DNA of 64,000 nucleotides from Sphagnum compactum (taxonomy: Eukaryota > Bryophyta > Sphagnopsida > Sphagnales), in contig OZ234502.1 of NCBI GenBank assembly GCA_965153455.1, positions 12,555,495 to 12,619,494 of the forward strand. Direction: 5' to 3'. Positions 24,980 to 38,800 of the stretch are shown in pieces. The notes beneath the pieces are model-generated. The model was not told the origin of the DNA and made no database searches. It saw only the letters and a program-made list of their open reading frames with translations. Positions within the stretch are counted from its first letter, which is position 1; the number at the start of each line of letters is the position of its first letter. A program made the translations under genes and the position numbers.

Positions 24980-27180
24980 ATTATTTATCAGGGGTAAATA
25001 TTAAAACCTTTTTTTAGCACATTAGGGTTTAATATTTTCTACAAAATATTCAATTTCAGGGTTTTGTGTTTTTTTTTGAGCTTTAGCATTTTGAGCATTT
25101 TGAGCATTTTGTTTTTTTTTGGAGATTTTAATATTTTGTGCTCTCTTATTTTGTGAATGTAGAGCTTACAACAAGTTATAATTATTCATATTTGAATTTC
25201 ATAGTTAGTGTTTGCAATGAATTCAATAACAATTGACATCGTGATATTGATATTTTTTTTTTTTGATTCTGTTGAGGTTTTGAAAAATAATTGTCATAAG
25301 AGAAGGAGATTGGTTAAATTGAAGAATTTATTTTTGGAGTTCGAAGTACCATTCATCTTTCAAGTAATGTTTATTTTTAAAAAAATTCAAATTTAATTTA
25401 AATACATACTTAACATGTACATGCACAAAGATTGTATTTTTTTTTAATAAAAAAATTGATCAAGAACCCTAACCCTAATACATATTTTTATATTAAAAAT
25501 ATATTTGTGTTCTACATCATACAAACATAAATTCAGAATAATTAAACAAAAATTCACTTCCAAAACAACCTTTAATGTGTACACATACACAAAGATTAAA
25601 AATCAAAGAAAAAAATTCCTATAGTTGATGAAAAAAAATTTAATATTAACTACATACCAATGTAAGAAAAATTGTCGGAGTCCAAATGTTGAAAAACAAA
25701 AACGAGTTTTTACCCCTTGAAAAGTTTCAATTAATATCCACAAAATTGATAATTATTTTTTTGATGTGGTAAAATTATAATAAAAGCTTGATTTTACCCT
25801 TGTTGTTGTATGTTTTTTAATCTAAGGCATAGTTGCAAGGGTTGTTGTAGCCTAGTTTATCAACCATAGTCATGAAGCTCCACATCCATGCCCAATGGGC
25901 TTCAACAAGGTACAAAAGAGGAGCTTTTGCCACTCTAGCCCCCCATTTGCCAAATTAGGCTATGCACGTGCCCAATTTAATAGGTTGCATACAAATGTGG
26001 CAATAGTTCTTTGATTTGGGCGAAGGGGACCATTGGTTCCCAATATTTGAAAAACTCAAAATACGAAAGCTGTTAAATCCAAATATATGAAAACAAGGTG
26101 TTATCAACACATTGGCCTATCAATAGATAAAATGTTGTTCATGTGCATTTATGTATGTATACAAAATATATAAATATATATGTGTGTGTGTGTGATTTAT
26201 TTGTATGTGCGTATATGTGTTTATACATGTATAATATTGTTAAATTTATTATAATTACAATATTGAATCATTTATATGGTTGTAATTTAATACATTCACA
26301 TAACAAATTTTGCAATTGTAAACATTGATGTGTGTTGATTAAGAAAAGGAAATCATTGAACAACCAATGCACAAAATAAACATTCATCAGACTAAAACTA
26401 AATAACTTATTTGTCATTTATCTTTTATTAAAAAATAAAACATGTTTTTTTTACTTGATAAAATTAACATTTGTCGTCGTTAAAAAAAAACATTTAAATG
26501 TAAAAAACAATCAAATTTGAACATAATCTTTCAACAAACATTGTGAGAAAATTACAATTAACGAAAATATGCTTGCACACATTTCATTGTCATTGTTGTG
26601 TGCAACAATTTTGCATTTGTGATCATGATAAAAAAAAAATTCATGGTTAAATATCACATTTGTAGTTTTATTTATATTTGCTAATTTCACCAAATCTTGT
26701 TAACTTAGTTTCGTTGAAATTTTTGCATTTTTATATAGTGGAGTTTGGCAAATTTTTTGTAAAGGTTTTATCACTATATAAATTTTTTATCATTATGTAT
26801 CATAACTAATACAAAAAATAGTGAATTAATTAAGAGGTTTGGGCTCGAACAAAATTCTATTATTTTAAATTGTATTATTTTTTAAAAACTCATTATAATT
26901 TAGTGGACCCAAATAAAACAATTAATTTTTTATTATAACAATGATCTTACAAAAATTTCAACCTCTTATTTAATTGTAATGTAAAGTGTTGCTTTCATGA
27001 AATATATTTTTCACAAATATAACAATGGTTATGAATTAGATAAGTTATAAATGAAACCAAGAAAATTATAAGTTAACCATAACAGGACAATTTGTAATTA
27101 TATAAACATCATGGACAAGTAAAGTCGACTTGTCATAACACTTGGATTACTAATTTGAATTATATAAATTCAAGATCAAG
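24980..27180. other. AT-rich intergenic DNA, no gene seen
   Basis: No conserved protein. A TG microsatellite lies at 26180-26194. Two AACCCT units lie near 25464. A repeated TTTTGAGCATTTTG phrase lies at about 25085-25110. Confidence 0.5.
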
Positions 27181-27244
27181 GTTTGTAAATGTTTTTCCAA
27201 GAGTTTATTATGATCTTCAAGTTGTTTTTTTAACATATTTCATT

Positions 27245-28265
27245 TTATCAAATTATTAATTCATTTTGTGTGATAATACCAATCAGGGAACATAATCCAA
27301 TAATTTGAAAGTAAAATATATGGGTTTATGGTTTGTTTAATATGTTTGTGTTGATCCAGAATGACATTGTTGTATTAGTGCATTTTTCCATATGTGATTT
27401 ATTCCCGTATCATTAATGATGGTTTTTTTTTAAATTAAGTTTTAAATTGCATTTATTCATAAGTGCTTGTAATGTTGATGATTGAATTGTTTTTTGTTAA
27501 AAAAAAAATAATTGAAATCTTCAATTATTACAATCAAACAATGTGAAAACATTTTTTATTTAATGTTTTATAAGATAAAATTGAAATGTGATACTTTCAT
27601 TTTGGGTAATTCATATATTACACTTATATATAATGTCCTTTGTGTGTTGTTATTAAAAAGAGTGATGATAAAAACATCAAAATTTGTGATTGTTATGTTT
27701 TTTGTCAATGATACATTGTCATCATATAATACCATAATGCCATGTTCATCATAACATGATAATACATGAAATTTTAGTGATAAAACATTGTAAATTTTGT
27801 AGTTCAAATGAATGTTGTTTATTCATATTAACTAAAAAATACGAAATGTTAATAGATTTGGATTTGCAAGAATTTTTTCAAATGTATTGTTAAAAAATGA
27901 TTTTAAAAAGATTATAAAATTAAAATTTAGGATGAGACGACTTAAAAAAAACAATAACAAATTTGGATTGTACATTTGTTTTTAATCCAAACATTTTTTT
28001 TGGAATAAGATGATTTATTTGAAAAAAATAATTCAATAATGCAGGAAACAAATATAAATGTTCTTTTGAGTGAACTTTTGATAATTCAATATATGTTAAA
28101 CCATATTTTGTCACACTAGTTAAATCAATTGTTAAATAATCAAGTGTCAACATGTGTAAACAATGTATAGTTTATGACACAACTAATTAAATTGGAAATT
28201 ATATTTGCATGATAGTGTGAAAATGATTATTCCTTATTTATATTTGAATAATTCTATATTCAATT
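27245..28265 (+). repeat. Left arm of the long inverted repeat
   Basis: Homologous in reverse complement to about 34100-35105. The arm may run further inward. It is very AT-rich and has no coding capacity. Confidence 0.8.
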
Positions 28266-28719
28266 GAGGTCCTTTTTTGGCAAGCCTTGAGAATTCATAG
28301 ATTTATAAATTTTTAATTTATGTATTAAATCTGATTTGAAAGTTATGAAAACGTATCTAAATTAAAGATTTTGAAATAGTTTGTGTAAAATCTTCAAAAA
28401 TCCCATTAACACCATTCACAAGACCATTTGATGTTTCATAATTCCTTGCACATAATTTTATTAATATTTTCTTAAAACCAAAAATTTATAATGTAAATCA
28501 TTTGTTTGAGATAATAAATTTCATATTCAAAATGAGAAGGACATGTTTTAGTATAAAAATCACATATTAAGAATGTGAATGTTTGATTTAATGTGTTTTG
28601 AAATACATTTTTGTTATGCATAATTATTTTAACATGTGTAAAACAAATATGATAAAATGTTATCCATTGGTGTGGTTTTCAAATAATAATTATTCATAAA
28701 TTTTATGTTTTCAGTTATT

Positions 28720-30060
28720 TATGAAACAATTTAAAATCTATTTAATGTGTTAATATTAAATTTATATTATTTTGTCACATCATTTCTTGTAGTTTATGAC
28801 ATTGTACATATTTAAATATATAATTTAATGCACAAATATTGAAATGTTGGTTATCAGTTTGAAAATTCATGAATCTTAAACATAAGGTGCTTGATAAAAA
28901 TCGCCAATCATTATTACATCCAATTCACCCATAAATTCATTATGGATTTATTTTATTATACATATCTATGATCAATGAAAATTAACATTTTATTGTGGAC
29001 TAAGAATATTTCATTTATAATAATAAACAAAGTTGATCATATATTTTTATAATAAATGCCACATTTTTATCACTTAATGCATTAAATTCTATTATATTTT
29101 TATTTAATGAATTGAAGTGTAAAATATATTGTTGTGCCATTAATGTTAAATGTTTTTTTTTTTTATGTGTATGTCAATTTCATGACTTTTGGTTTTAAAG
29201 GATCAACATTTATAATGTGTTTAATATAATATTGTAACATGTTTTGTATAATACACATGAGAGTGAAAATTTTTCTATCCTTACACCATTTATTAATAAA
29301 ATGATTGTAAAGTTCTTGATTTTCTAGTGTAATATATCGTTAACAATAGTTTTTGTTCATTATTCAATTATCTCATATATGAGAAAAAAATTGTATGTCA
29401 TGAATTTGTTTATTTGGTGACAAACATTATGCATTTAATAATTTATTTTTCACATTTTTATTTTTTGATTGTGCAAAATTATCATAGGATACATCATGTA
29501 ACTTAATTTTTTCGGTAGTAATGAATAATGTATTTATATATAGATTACTTGCATTATCAATTATTTCATTTCAAAATAAAATTTTCCATCCATTTGTTTG
29601 ATGAATTTTTGTGTATTTTTTAACTTGTGGTTTTTAAGTTGTCACACCCAATATCAAAATTGTTGGATAGTTAAAATTATATACAATTTTTTTTCATTGA
29701 TTTATATCATTTTTTTGTTTCACATAAACATCTTTTCATGAATCATAACTATTTTGCAAATTGATTTTTTATTTTTGAAAGAGTTTAAATAGAAGGAAAA
29801 AAATTTATAATGATTTGTTGGATTTTTAAGTCAATTGATTGAAACTCAATGAATTATTATATTTTTAGTGTCATTTATTTATTTTTGTATTATAATTAGC
29901 CAAATATTTTGCCAAACACAAATAATTTAATCCCTCATTTTGATTAATATTTTATTTAAAGTAAGTACATATCCAAAGCCTCTACTCTACTTTATTTAAA
30001 TCTCAGAAAACATTGAATCTCTATTCTTCTTTATTCAAATGCCAGAAAACAATGAATCAT
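28720..30060. other. AT-rich interior of the long-TIR element, no gene seen
   Basis: No coding signal. It may include further, strongly diverged parts of the left arm. Confidence 0.5.
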
Positions 30061-30853
30061 GTTATTTCAGGTACTTGCAAAGACAACATTCCAATTCACG
30101 ATTTTACATCTTCAACTGCTTTTTCTACTTCAAACTTGTTTAATGCAAGGAACAAAATGTAGATTTCGCAACCTCTACAAAAATGGAGTCATGGTGTGAA
30201 TCTGTTTTTCATAGATTACATCGTGATTCCGATCAATCACAACAAAGATTGGAGTGTGGTCATCATCCCACATCTCCAGAGTCTAAGGTAGGATGACAAA
30301 ATGTAGACATCATGCATTATGCACCTAGATTCCTTAGAGGGTGGTCACAAACAAGTAGAACGCCATATTGAACATGTCTGCGGAAGGTTTGGATTCAGAA
30401 AGCTTCTAGAAGCTTGCACGACTCACATGAAATGAAGTCAACAATTCAATAGATGCGATACATTGTTGCAAAGGTATGATTCTCTTTTGCTGCAAGGTTT
30501 CTTAAATAAAAAGAATCAACAATTTTTCTTAGCTTGATTTTTTGCTTTCTTATTTTGTAGGTCCCTCAATAGCATAACCATTATGATTGTGGTGTGTACT
30601 TATTCCATTATGTTGAGTTGTTCATCAAGGATGCCCCAATCCACTTCAGCCTCGTCACAAGCCAAGGCTTCCCTTATTGTGTACGTCTTCCTTTTTTGTT
30701 TCATTACTTTTTGACATTGTTCAAAATTATTCAGCTTGAAATTGTTTATAACTTTTGTTTTGTTGTGTGCAGTTGACCCGATCTTGGTTCACCATTGCTG
30801 ACATTTCTGGAAAGAGGAAAGCAATCCAGAAATTACTGCTGAGCCTTATGTAG
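30061..30853 (+). pseudogene. Ulp1-like cysteine protease (peptidase C48) pseudogene
   Basis: Fragments follow the order of a plant Ulp1 domain: YIFNCFFYFKL (about 30105), WSHGVNLFFIDYIVIPINHN (30187-30245), DWSVVII, IMHLDSLEGGHKQVERHIEH (30320-30375), YDCGVYLFHYVELFIKDAPI (about 30580-30640), and SWFTIADISGKRKAIQKLLL, ending in a stop at 30851-30853. Ulp1 proteases cleave SUMO or related modifiers with a His-Asp-Cys triad. The Asp (HLD) and Cys (DCG) are present, but the catalytic His normally before Trp is replaced by Asp (KDW). Stops (for example TAG after PQ at 30567) and frameshifts break it. Two introns remain recognisable (about 30474-30560 and 30681-30772), so it is a decayed spliced gene and not a retrocopy. 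It lies within the long-TIR element. Confidence 0.85.
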
Positions 30854-30859
30854 AATTTG

Positions 30860-33640
30860 AAAATAAACCTTGTATTATTTATTGTGTTAATAATACAAAT
30901 GTTTTATCTTGTCATTGACATGTGTTTATAAACTAAAATGACCTTATTAAATGATATAATGATGTAAATAATGTTATATGCATAACTTGTTGTATAAACA
31001 TTTGTTATGCATTTAAAAACACATTTCTTAACTTTTTAATGTGTTTAGATTATTATTTTTTGTTTGTGCTTAACCTTGTTTAATATGATTTTCATTTTTT
31101 GAGTTACAATTTTTTGATGATATTACTTATGCATCTAAGACATATTGGGCATCTATATTACTTCTTTTTAAGGGTTCTAATGTATGTCAAATACATTTAT
31201 ACATATATCATTTTTTTTTCTTTTTTTTCATGATTTTTTTGTGTGCTATAATTCAAAAAATATATTTTTACATCTATTTTACATCTAATAAAAATTGTTC
31301 AAACAAAATCTTCATTTAATATGTTTTATTTGTAAATTTGAATATTAATTTTACCATGGTTTGGTATATAATCTTATTCATTTAAAGACAATAATATTTT
31401 TGTATATTTCATTAGTGGTTTTAGATATTGAAATCGACAAATTGGTTGACTTTTTTTTCTTGTTATTTATATTGATGTGTTTGCATATACAAATTTTCAT
31501 TGAAAACATTGTTTAATCAATTAATAAATATTTATTTACAAAACATGCAATATTTTCATTTTGGGAAAACAATGAAATCTAAGAGCATTTGTAAATCATA
31601 ATAATCCATGATTATGAGACAAACTTCCTGATTGAAATTTGGTTATGAAAAAAATAATTTTTTATTTTACCACATTTCAAATTATTATTTTAAATAAATT
31701 CATAAAAACTATTCATTTTATGTTCGAAATAACATGTACAAATGATAGGATCGTTTTTAACAAGTTCCTTAATATTTAATAAATCATTTAAAAAAAATAT
31801 ATATTTTCATTAATGTATTGGTTATATAATTCTTTTTATGTATTTACAAAAATCATTCAGGTTCATGATTGTGATGTTAGTACATAGTTTTGCAATTGAC
31901 ACACAACATGCGGTGTTAAAAATAATGAATAATTTACCTTCCATGAACTATGACATCACTAAATATAATTAGTCTTTGTTTACATGCGTAATGAACTAAT
32001 AATTTTTTATAATTACCATAGTTACAAAATGATTTTTTTAAATTTGAGAAGTGTTAAATGGTAGTTAATTAAAGAAAAACTTATTTAACTCCATGATGTC
32101 AGTTGTGAACGTAAATTCATTCGCACAAATTCATTTACCTAATTGTTTACACAATCTTGAGTTCTTCTTGCGATCAAGTGTCTTATAATTTGACACTTTT
32201 GGTAGTGTGTTGATACTTAGGGTAAAGAGAATCCAAATTAAGAAAAAAAGAAGGGAAAACTTTAAATTTATACATGTTAAAGGAAAAAAAAATTGTGCAA
32301 TCTTGAGATGTTCAATAACACTAACATGTCCATAATAAGATCATTATGATAAACCTTATGTTCGAACAATGTCATTATATATTTCGAAAACAAAACTTTA
32401 ATGTAGTGTCGCCATGTTAAAACAAAACTCCTAATGTTTGAACGTGTTTGGATGTTTCCCTCATTACAACAAACTTATTCAAAACGATTGCCAACATCTC
32501 CCCATAATATTTTTTTAAAAGAATTGTTAGAATATGTTTAATTCAAAACTTGAATAAATAAAAATTTGTTAAAAATAATATAAATACATTGTAAATTGAT
32601 GTCATAAGATATTGCATTAATTTTCAAAAATAAATTCATATTTAAGTTTAAATACATCACAAATTAAACATTTAAAATATTTTTATGCATATTTTGAAAA
32701 AAATTATAACAAAACTCATATTAAAAAAATTATATGTGAAAATTTTCCAAATTAAAATTATTCATAATTAATGGTAATTATGATTTGTTAATAATTAATT
32801 TCGAAAAAAACTATTTTTGTTCATATAAAAATTGTTTTATGAACAATTATATGTGGTTGAAGAACATTAATCATTTGAACAAAAAACATGTTAATTATGA
32901 ACCAAGAGTACGTTAAAAGTCAAAATCTTAAATTTTAATCACAACACCAAAAACAAGGGAAAATGAAAAAACACACAAAATGAAATAATAATTGAAATAA
33001 TATATTTAAAACTAAATTAATACTAATATAAATGATTTATGCAAAAATGTATCATTTACAAACATGAAAAAATTTGAACCATATGATTTAACATATGCAA
33101 ATCATACATTATTCAAAATATTTTTTTTTAAAAATCATTAATTCATGTTTGTCAACAAGTCAATGAACATGTACAAATGAAAGATATGAATTATAAAAAA
33201 AATTTACCGATGAATAAAAAGTTATTCTCTAAGATACATTTTGTATAAAAAAATATAACATTGAAAATCAATATATATATAGTTAGTATGCATCATTAAT
33301 TTTTTAAAAAATATTCATATGTATTAAAAAAACATGTTGTAATATTACACTAATTTTTTTGAAATTAACATACACAATAAAAAATAATAATTGACATCAA
33401 TTGTACTATAATGCATTTTGTGCTTGTAATTTAATTAATCATTTTTTTAATGAACCCAAAACATTTCATGATGAAAACATGATATCATAATAAAAATATA
33501 TGATGAATTTCAATTGTTAATGATAGAAGCATTTTTGTAGTAGGCAATAAAATGTTAAGATTTATTAATTACAATTACAAATCAATGGTATAAACATGTT
33601 TTGGACTAAATTTTTGATATGAAAATGTAAAAGGATTATG
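30860..33640. other. AT-rich interior of the long-TIR element, no gene seen
   Basis: No transposase, RNA gene or conserved frame visible. Confidence 0.5.
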
Positions 33641-34099
33641 AATTATTATAAGTAATGTGAAAAAATGATGTAAACTTGATCAACATTTTAAATAACCTCT
33701 TTACATTAAAGTTTAAAAACTCGTGATCCTTCAAAGAAATTTTAGAATTGAAAAAAAAAGCCATTTCAAATTTCAAATTCACTTTGCATAAGGTTGAAAG
33801 GAAAAAGAGATATAAGAAAATGTAAATGAATAAAATATGAACATGAAATGCATTATGAATAATGTTTCATGATTTAACATGCTTCTTGTTAAATTCATTT
33901 AAATCCGTTCTTTGACATACCATAGAAGTGAACTTGACAATAACTATGCCACATTAGATGGCTTAAAAGATGATGTAGATTACACAAAACACATTCAATA
34001 TCATTAATATAAATACAATATACAAAAATTTTAAAACAATTTTTTTTTGCATATGTACAAAAAATTTCTCCAATTAATGATTAATGAACAACCATTGAA

Positions 34100-35105
34100 C
34101 AAAAACTTGAATAAATATAAATAGGCAATAAACATTCTCCCATCATCAGTATAATTTAATTCCCTATTCAATCAATTGTCACACATACCATTCATTATAC
34201 ACAAGGCTCAATGTTTGATTGTTTAATGTTTTATTCAAATGAATAACAAAACATGATTATCATACATAACATTATCTTGTATTTGTTCCAAAGAATATTT
34301 ATATTTCTTTTCTTTATTATCAAACATAAACTTCCAAGTAAATATTTTCATTGGAAAAAATACATTGATTCAAAACAATTGCACAATACAAATTACCATT
34401 CATTTTTTTCAAATATTATCACACATAATTTATAATCATACAATCCATTAACACTTATCATACAATCTTATAGTTCTTTAAGATTACATTTCCAAAACAT
34501 TCTTGTAAATCGAAATTTACTGGCATGTCATATCCTTTATTTAAATATAAAACAACCACAGAAATTAAGAAGTTTACAATGCTACATTAAGTAAATTCAA
34601 CAATTTATTATGTTATGATAACATTCACACAAACAAGTTCAACAAAAAGAATTCAAGGGCAAATTCATTCCTAGATCATTTAACAAAAACACAGAAGAAA
34701 TACTATATATAATTGTAATCTATAGACCTTGTCAAATGAAAATAATTTATTTCAATTCAATTTTTAAAACATATTAAAAGACATGCCTACGGATTGTCCA
34801 ACTATTGTAATTGGAAATTCTAATATACATGTATTGACAAAAACACCTCAATCAAGAATATTTCATAACCTTATGAACAAATACAATTTCAAACCTACTT
34901 TCTCAAAATGCACAACTATTAACAATACACAAATAAACCATATATGAATTCATGCATTAGCACAATAATGTCATTCTACAGCAATGCAAGAATACTGGAC
35001 AAAACATAAACCCATATATAGATTAAGTTCAAATGATCAATCTGCGTCCCTCAAATCATTTTATCATAAAAAATATGTATCACATGACAAACATCTATTA
35101 CATAT
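34100..35105 (-). repeat. Right arm of the long inverted repeat
   Basis: Homologous in reverse complement to about 27245-28265. It ends close to the start of the GC-richer region that holds the RING gene's 3' end. Confidence 0.8.
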
Positions 35106-35543
35106 CAAACACTTTAATTCAAAAAATATTCGAAGAAATATTTTCCATTCCCTAAAGAGTTGACTGGTAGTGCCCATGCATCCTATTGTAATTAAACTAG
35201 TCCAGCAGAGATTATCATTGAAAACCGAATACAAAAAAACTCCATGATTGATTGAAGCTCATCATTGTGCTAGTACCATCAAAAACCAAAATTAACACAA
35301 GAATGTGTGCACTCATGGAACTATTGTAGTGTCCATCAAGAAGCACCAGACCATAACACCAACACACGGTGCAACAAACTCTTGAGCAGTCAATTTACAT
35401 TATTTCACAGCAGGAGCAAACTTTGTTTCCTGCACTTTGTTGGCTGGGTATTATTAAACCAGCAAAACATTTCAACACAAGAAAGGAACACCAGACTAAT
35501 GTAAAGCTTGCCTTGCAACCTACCTAGGAAAAAAAAGAAGGCA

Positions 35544-35586
35544 GCACACACACACACACACACACACTATATGTATATATATATCT
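35544..35586. repeat. (CA)n plus (TA)n microsatellite
   Basis: About twelve CA units followed by alternating TA, beyond the RING gene's stop codon and possibly in its 3' flank. Confidence 0.95.
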
Positions 35587-35869
35587 GAAGCATAGAAAGG
35601 ACTAGGCAACCAAACTTCATGAAGGCAGATTTGCCAACTGAGTTCCAAGGACGGATCCTATTTACAGGTTCATTGATTACAGAGGGGGGATCGCCTTATT
35701 TCACTTGCCTCAGTACCAGCAAGACCTAGTTAAGCACAATTCCACAAGACTGGATTCCTTCGCAGGAATGCAGTCTGTTTATGAAAGCCCCAATAACATT
35801 GAGGGCCAATCCAAACTACAAATACAATTTTTTCACCTCAGGATTAATTAAAGAGACAACAACAGGTAT

Positions 35870-38800
35870 CTAGGCTATAGTGAAAGCTCGCAGCACCTCA
35901 ATGATGGGAGCTCTACACATGGGACACGTCCCACTATCGTACAACATCTGATTTGCACACTCCAGGCAAGTGCACATGTGCCCACACCTGCAAAAGTAAA
36001 ACTCCCCAAAAACCCTTGTCAGTCAGTCTAATACTAAAACTCAGTGTACGCTCATGAAATTTCATTCTTGAGTTTTTTTTTGGTTATGAAAGTTATTCAT
36101 AGCAAAGACATTCCATAGAAAAAAAGAGATTCTCCATTCAAGTGAACGGATGAGGTGATTGACTGGCAAGACAAGGGGTCAAAAACTCAAGGACACACCT
36201 GTAGAGAAGGGAGTTGATATGCTTGTCACAGCAAATACAACAAGTTCCCTTTTTTACCAGCACCCATCGTGAACCATCAACTGCCTCCTCCGGTACATCT
36301 GTGCACATGTACACATTTCCTTAACATCTTCATATATTCTGCTAAAACCAACGTATCTATACAAATGAAGACTACATATCTAAAAAATTGCAGAGAGAAC
36401 TCCCCAGTAACAATTGGAAGGTACCCATAATGGGACTGTGCAGTACCTCTGCCCACATACATCCGCTGCAGTGCACCTGAAACCTCCTGCCTGACAGAGC
36501 GCTGCAGCTCATATTGCATGTCCATACATGCCTCTAACATGCGCCGCATCTCACTCATGCCTTGGTTTAGGCGTGCCACATCCTCCCTCAAGCCACTATT
36601 ACCAATTTCAAAATCCTGCACCATTGCTGACACAAAGTCAATACTCATCAAGGGTGGGCCATGTATTCTGTCACTCAAAAGGTTTTTCTCAACTCTGAGC
36701 TCACACACAAAAAACTGGTACTGAATCAACTATGCAGTACTTTGAAGGTTGAATAAACACAAAAGATGGCCAGGAAAACACCAACAGAAATACTGTAAGG
36801 GGTACATCCTGGTGAGATTTCAATTGGGCCTAAAGGCAGACTACCATGAGGTTCACTGTACTTACCAGATTCCTCCTACGCTGTCGAGTGGGTCGTGGCC
36901 AAGTTACATTTTGCCATGTTGGTTGAGGAGGAGGGGGAGGGGGTACACTTAATGGCCTTAGGACAGGCCCTCCCCTGTGTATGCCCGGTTGTTGCTGCTG
37001 CTGCTGTTGCTGCTGTGTTGCAACTGGCCAGGCACGAGGGCTGCGTGCTTGCCTGTGCACAAGTGACCTGATCAGATGATCCAACCTGTCTCGGAACTCA
37101 CTAGCCAGTATGGTCGTCACACTCCGCCTAGAATCAACCAAGTGTAAGCACTTTGATGAGCATAAAGCATTCCAATATATCCCACAAGCATCACATGACC
37201 TTGGGGGATCTTCTCCTTACAAGATCTCCCCACTTGAAAATAAACAATTTTGTAGCATCTGGTGCAACCAAGATAACAATAACATTTGCTTAAAGTCAGC
37301 TGGGCTGAAAGCACCCACCTCCCAAGAAGTTCACGGAGTTCCATGTCATAAACTGCAGTGGCCTCTGACTCAACCCTTTGAGCAGTAGCAACTGCTTGCC
37401 AATCCCTACCAACTCCCACGGCTGGCCTTTCTATGGGCATTGCAGCTTCATTTTGTTGCCTCCTTTGCAGCACATCCTCAGCTGTGAGCTGTTCTTCACC
37501 AGATCGTGCATTGGCTTGGCCTCGTACAATGGTCTCTAGTCTAAAACGAAAAGCTTCCCTGCCAAGAGAATGGTGCAATCCTTCAAAAGTTTTAGAGAAT
37601 TCCAGGTCACTGCACAAAAGACAGCCAATGAGATATGCAGAATGTGCACACGTGCCCTTCAGCGAGAGCAGATACAACCACAAGCCAAATGCTGAATTGC
37701 ACACAGTAGGGGAAGAGACAAGAGACAAACAAATGGATTGGTGAGATACCTCAATCCACTAACAGCTCGCCGCTGCTGAAGCTGATCTAATTCCCTGGAG
37801 GCTGTCCTGTGTTCTTCATTGCTGGAACTACTGTGCAAAAATCTTCCCTGCAGCAAGTACTGAATCCATGCATTGTATTAATGTCAGATCACTGAATAAC
37901 AAGACCAGGTGTAGTAGTACTGCAAAACACTCTCTCTACTGACTGCAGATATCTTCCCTGCAGCAAGTACTGAATCCATGCATTGTATCAATGTCCGATC
38001 ACTGAACATGAAGGCTACGTGTAGTAGTACTGCAAAACACTTTCTCTACTGACTGCAGAAATCTTCCCTGAAGCAAGTACTGAATCCATGCATTGTATCA
38101 ATGTCTGAACACTGAATACTAAGGCTGGGTGTAGTAGTACTGCAAAACACTTTCTCTACTGACTTTTCTGTGTTGCAAGCATATAAGCCCAGAACAGAAA
38201 AGCTCTACTCCCAAGTGTTGAAGCCAGGAAAGGCTGAAAAGTGCACAAATAATTTTACTTGGCAGAAAATGATCCAAGCTAGGAGCTTCTTTGTGTGTGT
38301 GTACCTGCAGACGATTGCGTTGGGAGAAGTCTGATACTGTACGAAGCTCCTGAAGTCTTTCTAGTTCCCTCTGCCGCTCCCTCTCACTCCTCAATAGCAA
38401 CTCTAAGAGCATATGTGAGGTGTGCTGGTGGTGCACATCCATGTCCATTTGGTCAGAGTCCCTACTACCTGCAGCACTTCCACCTGGATGCACATCTTCC
38501 TCAATCATACTAGTTTCCCCTTGCGACTCCGGTCTCTGCAACACATCTACCAGGCCATCAAGCCCATGCTGGCTACTTGTTTGCACCCAAGCCCTTACTA
38601 GCTGCCTCACCCTTTCCCTTTCACTTTGACCCAACCAGGGGTTCCTCTCATTCTGGTTTCCACTAGAGTCAGCCTCACCTGCTTCCACTCCACTTTCCCT
38701 TGCCCAATGTTGCACAATCTGACTCACCCTCTCTCTCTCCCCCCCACCTCCCTGTGCAAATTCTAGTGAGCTTCTTCCCTCTGTCCTCTGAAGATCATTC

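Larger units (their letters stand above)
27190..35150. mobile_element. Large element with kilobase-long diverged terminal inverted repeats and a Ulp1-like gene (MULE-like)
   Basis: The left flank at about 27245-28265 is homologous to the reverse complement of about 34100-35105. Matches include ATATATGGGTTTATG (27318 and 35010), AGAATGACATT (27358 and 34975), AAATTG-ATTT-TTCATAAG (27445 and 34880), and stretches near 27965/34400 and 28150/34190. Paired positions add to a steady sum of about 62,350, so this is one long inverted repeat and not scattered matches. Similarity is roughly 65-75% by eye and seems to continue inward to at least 28720/33640. The centre holds a broken Ulp1-type protease gene. 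Mutator-like elements with long TIRs that carry Ulp1-like genes are known in plants (Kaonashi and similar), so a MULE is the best guess. No transposase and no clear target duplication are seen, and the outer ends are approximate. Confidence 0.72.

Noticed and set aside
30594-30776. Small 60-codon protein
   Set aside because: It is an internal exon of the broken Ulp1 gene plus intron sequence, not a gene of its own.
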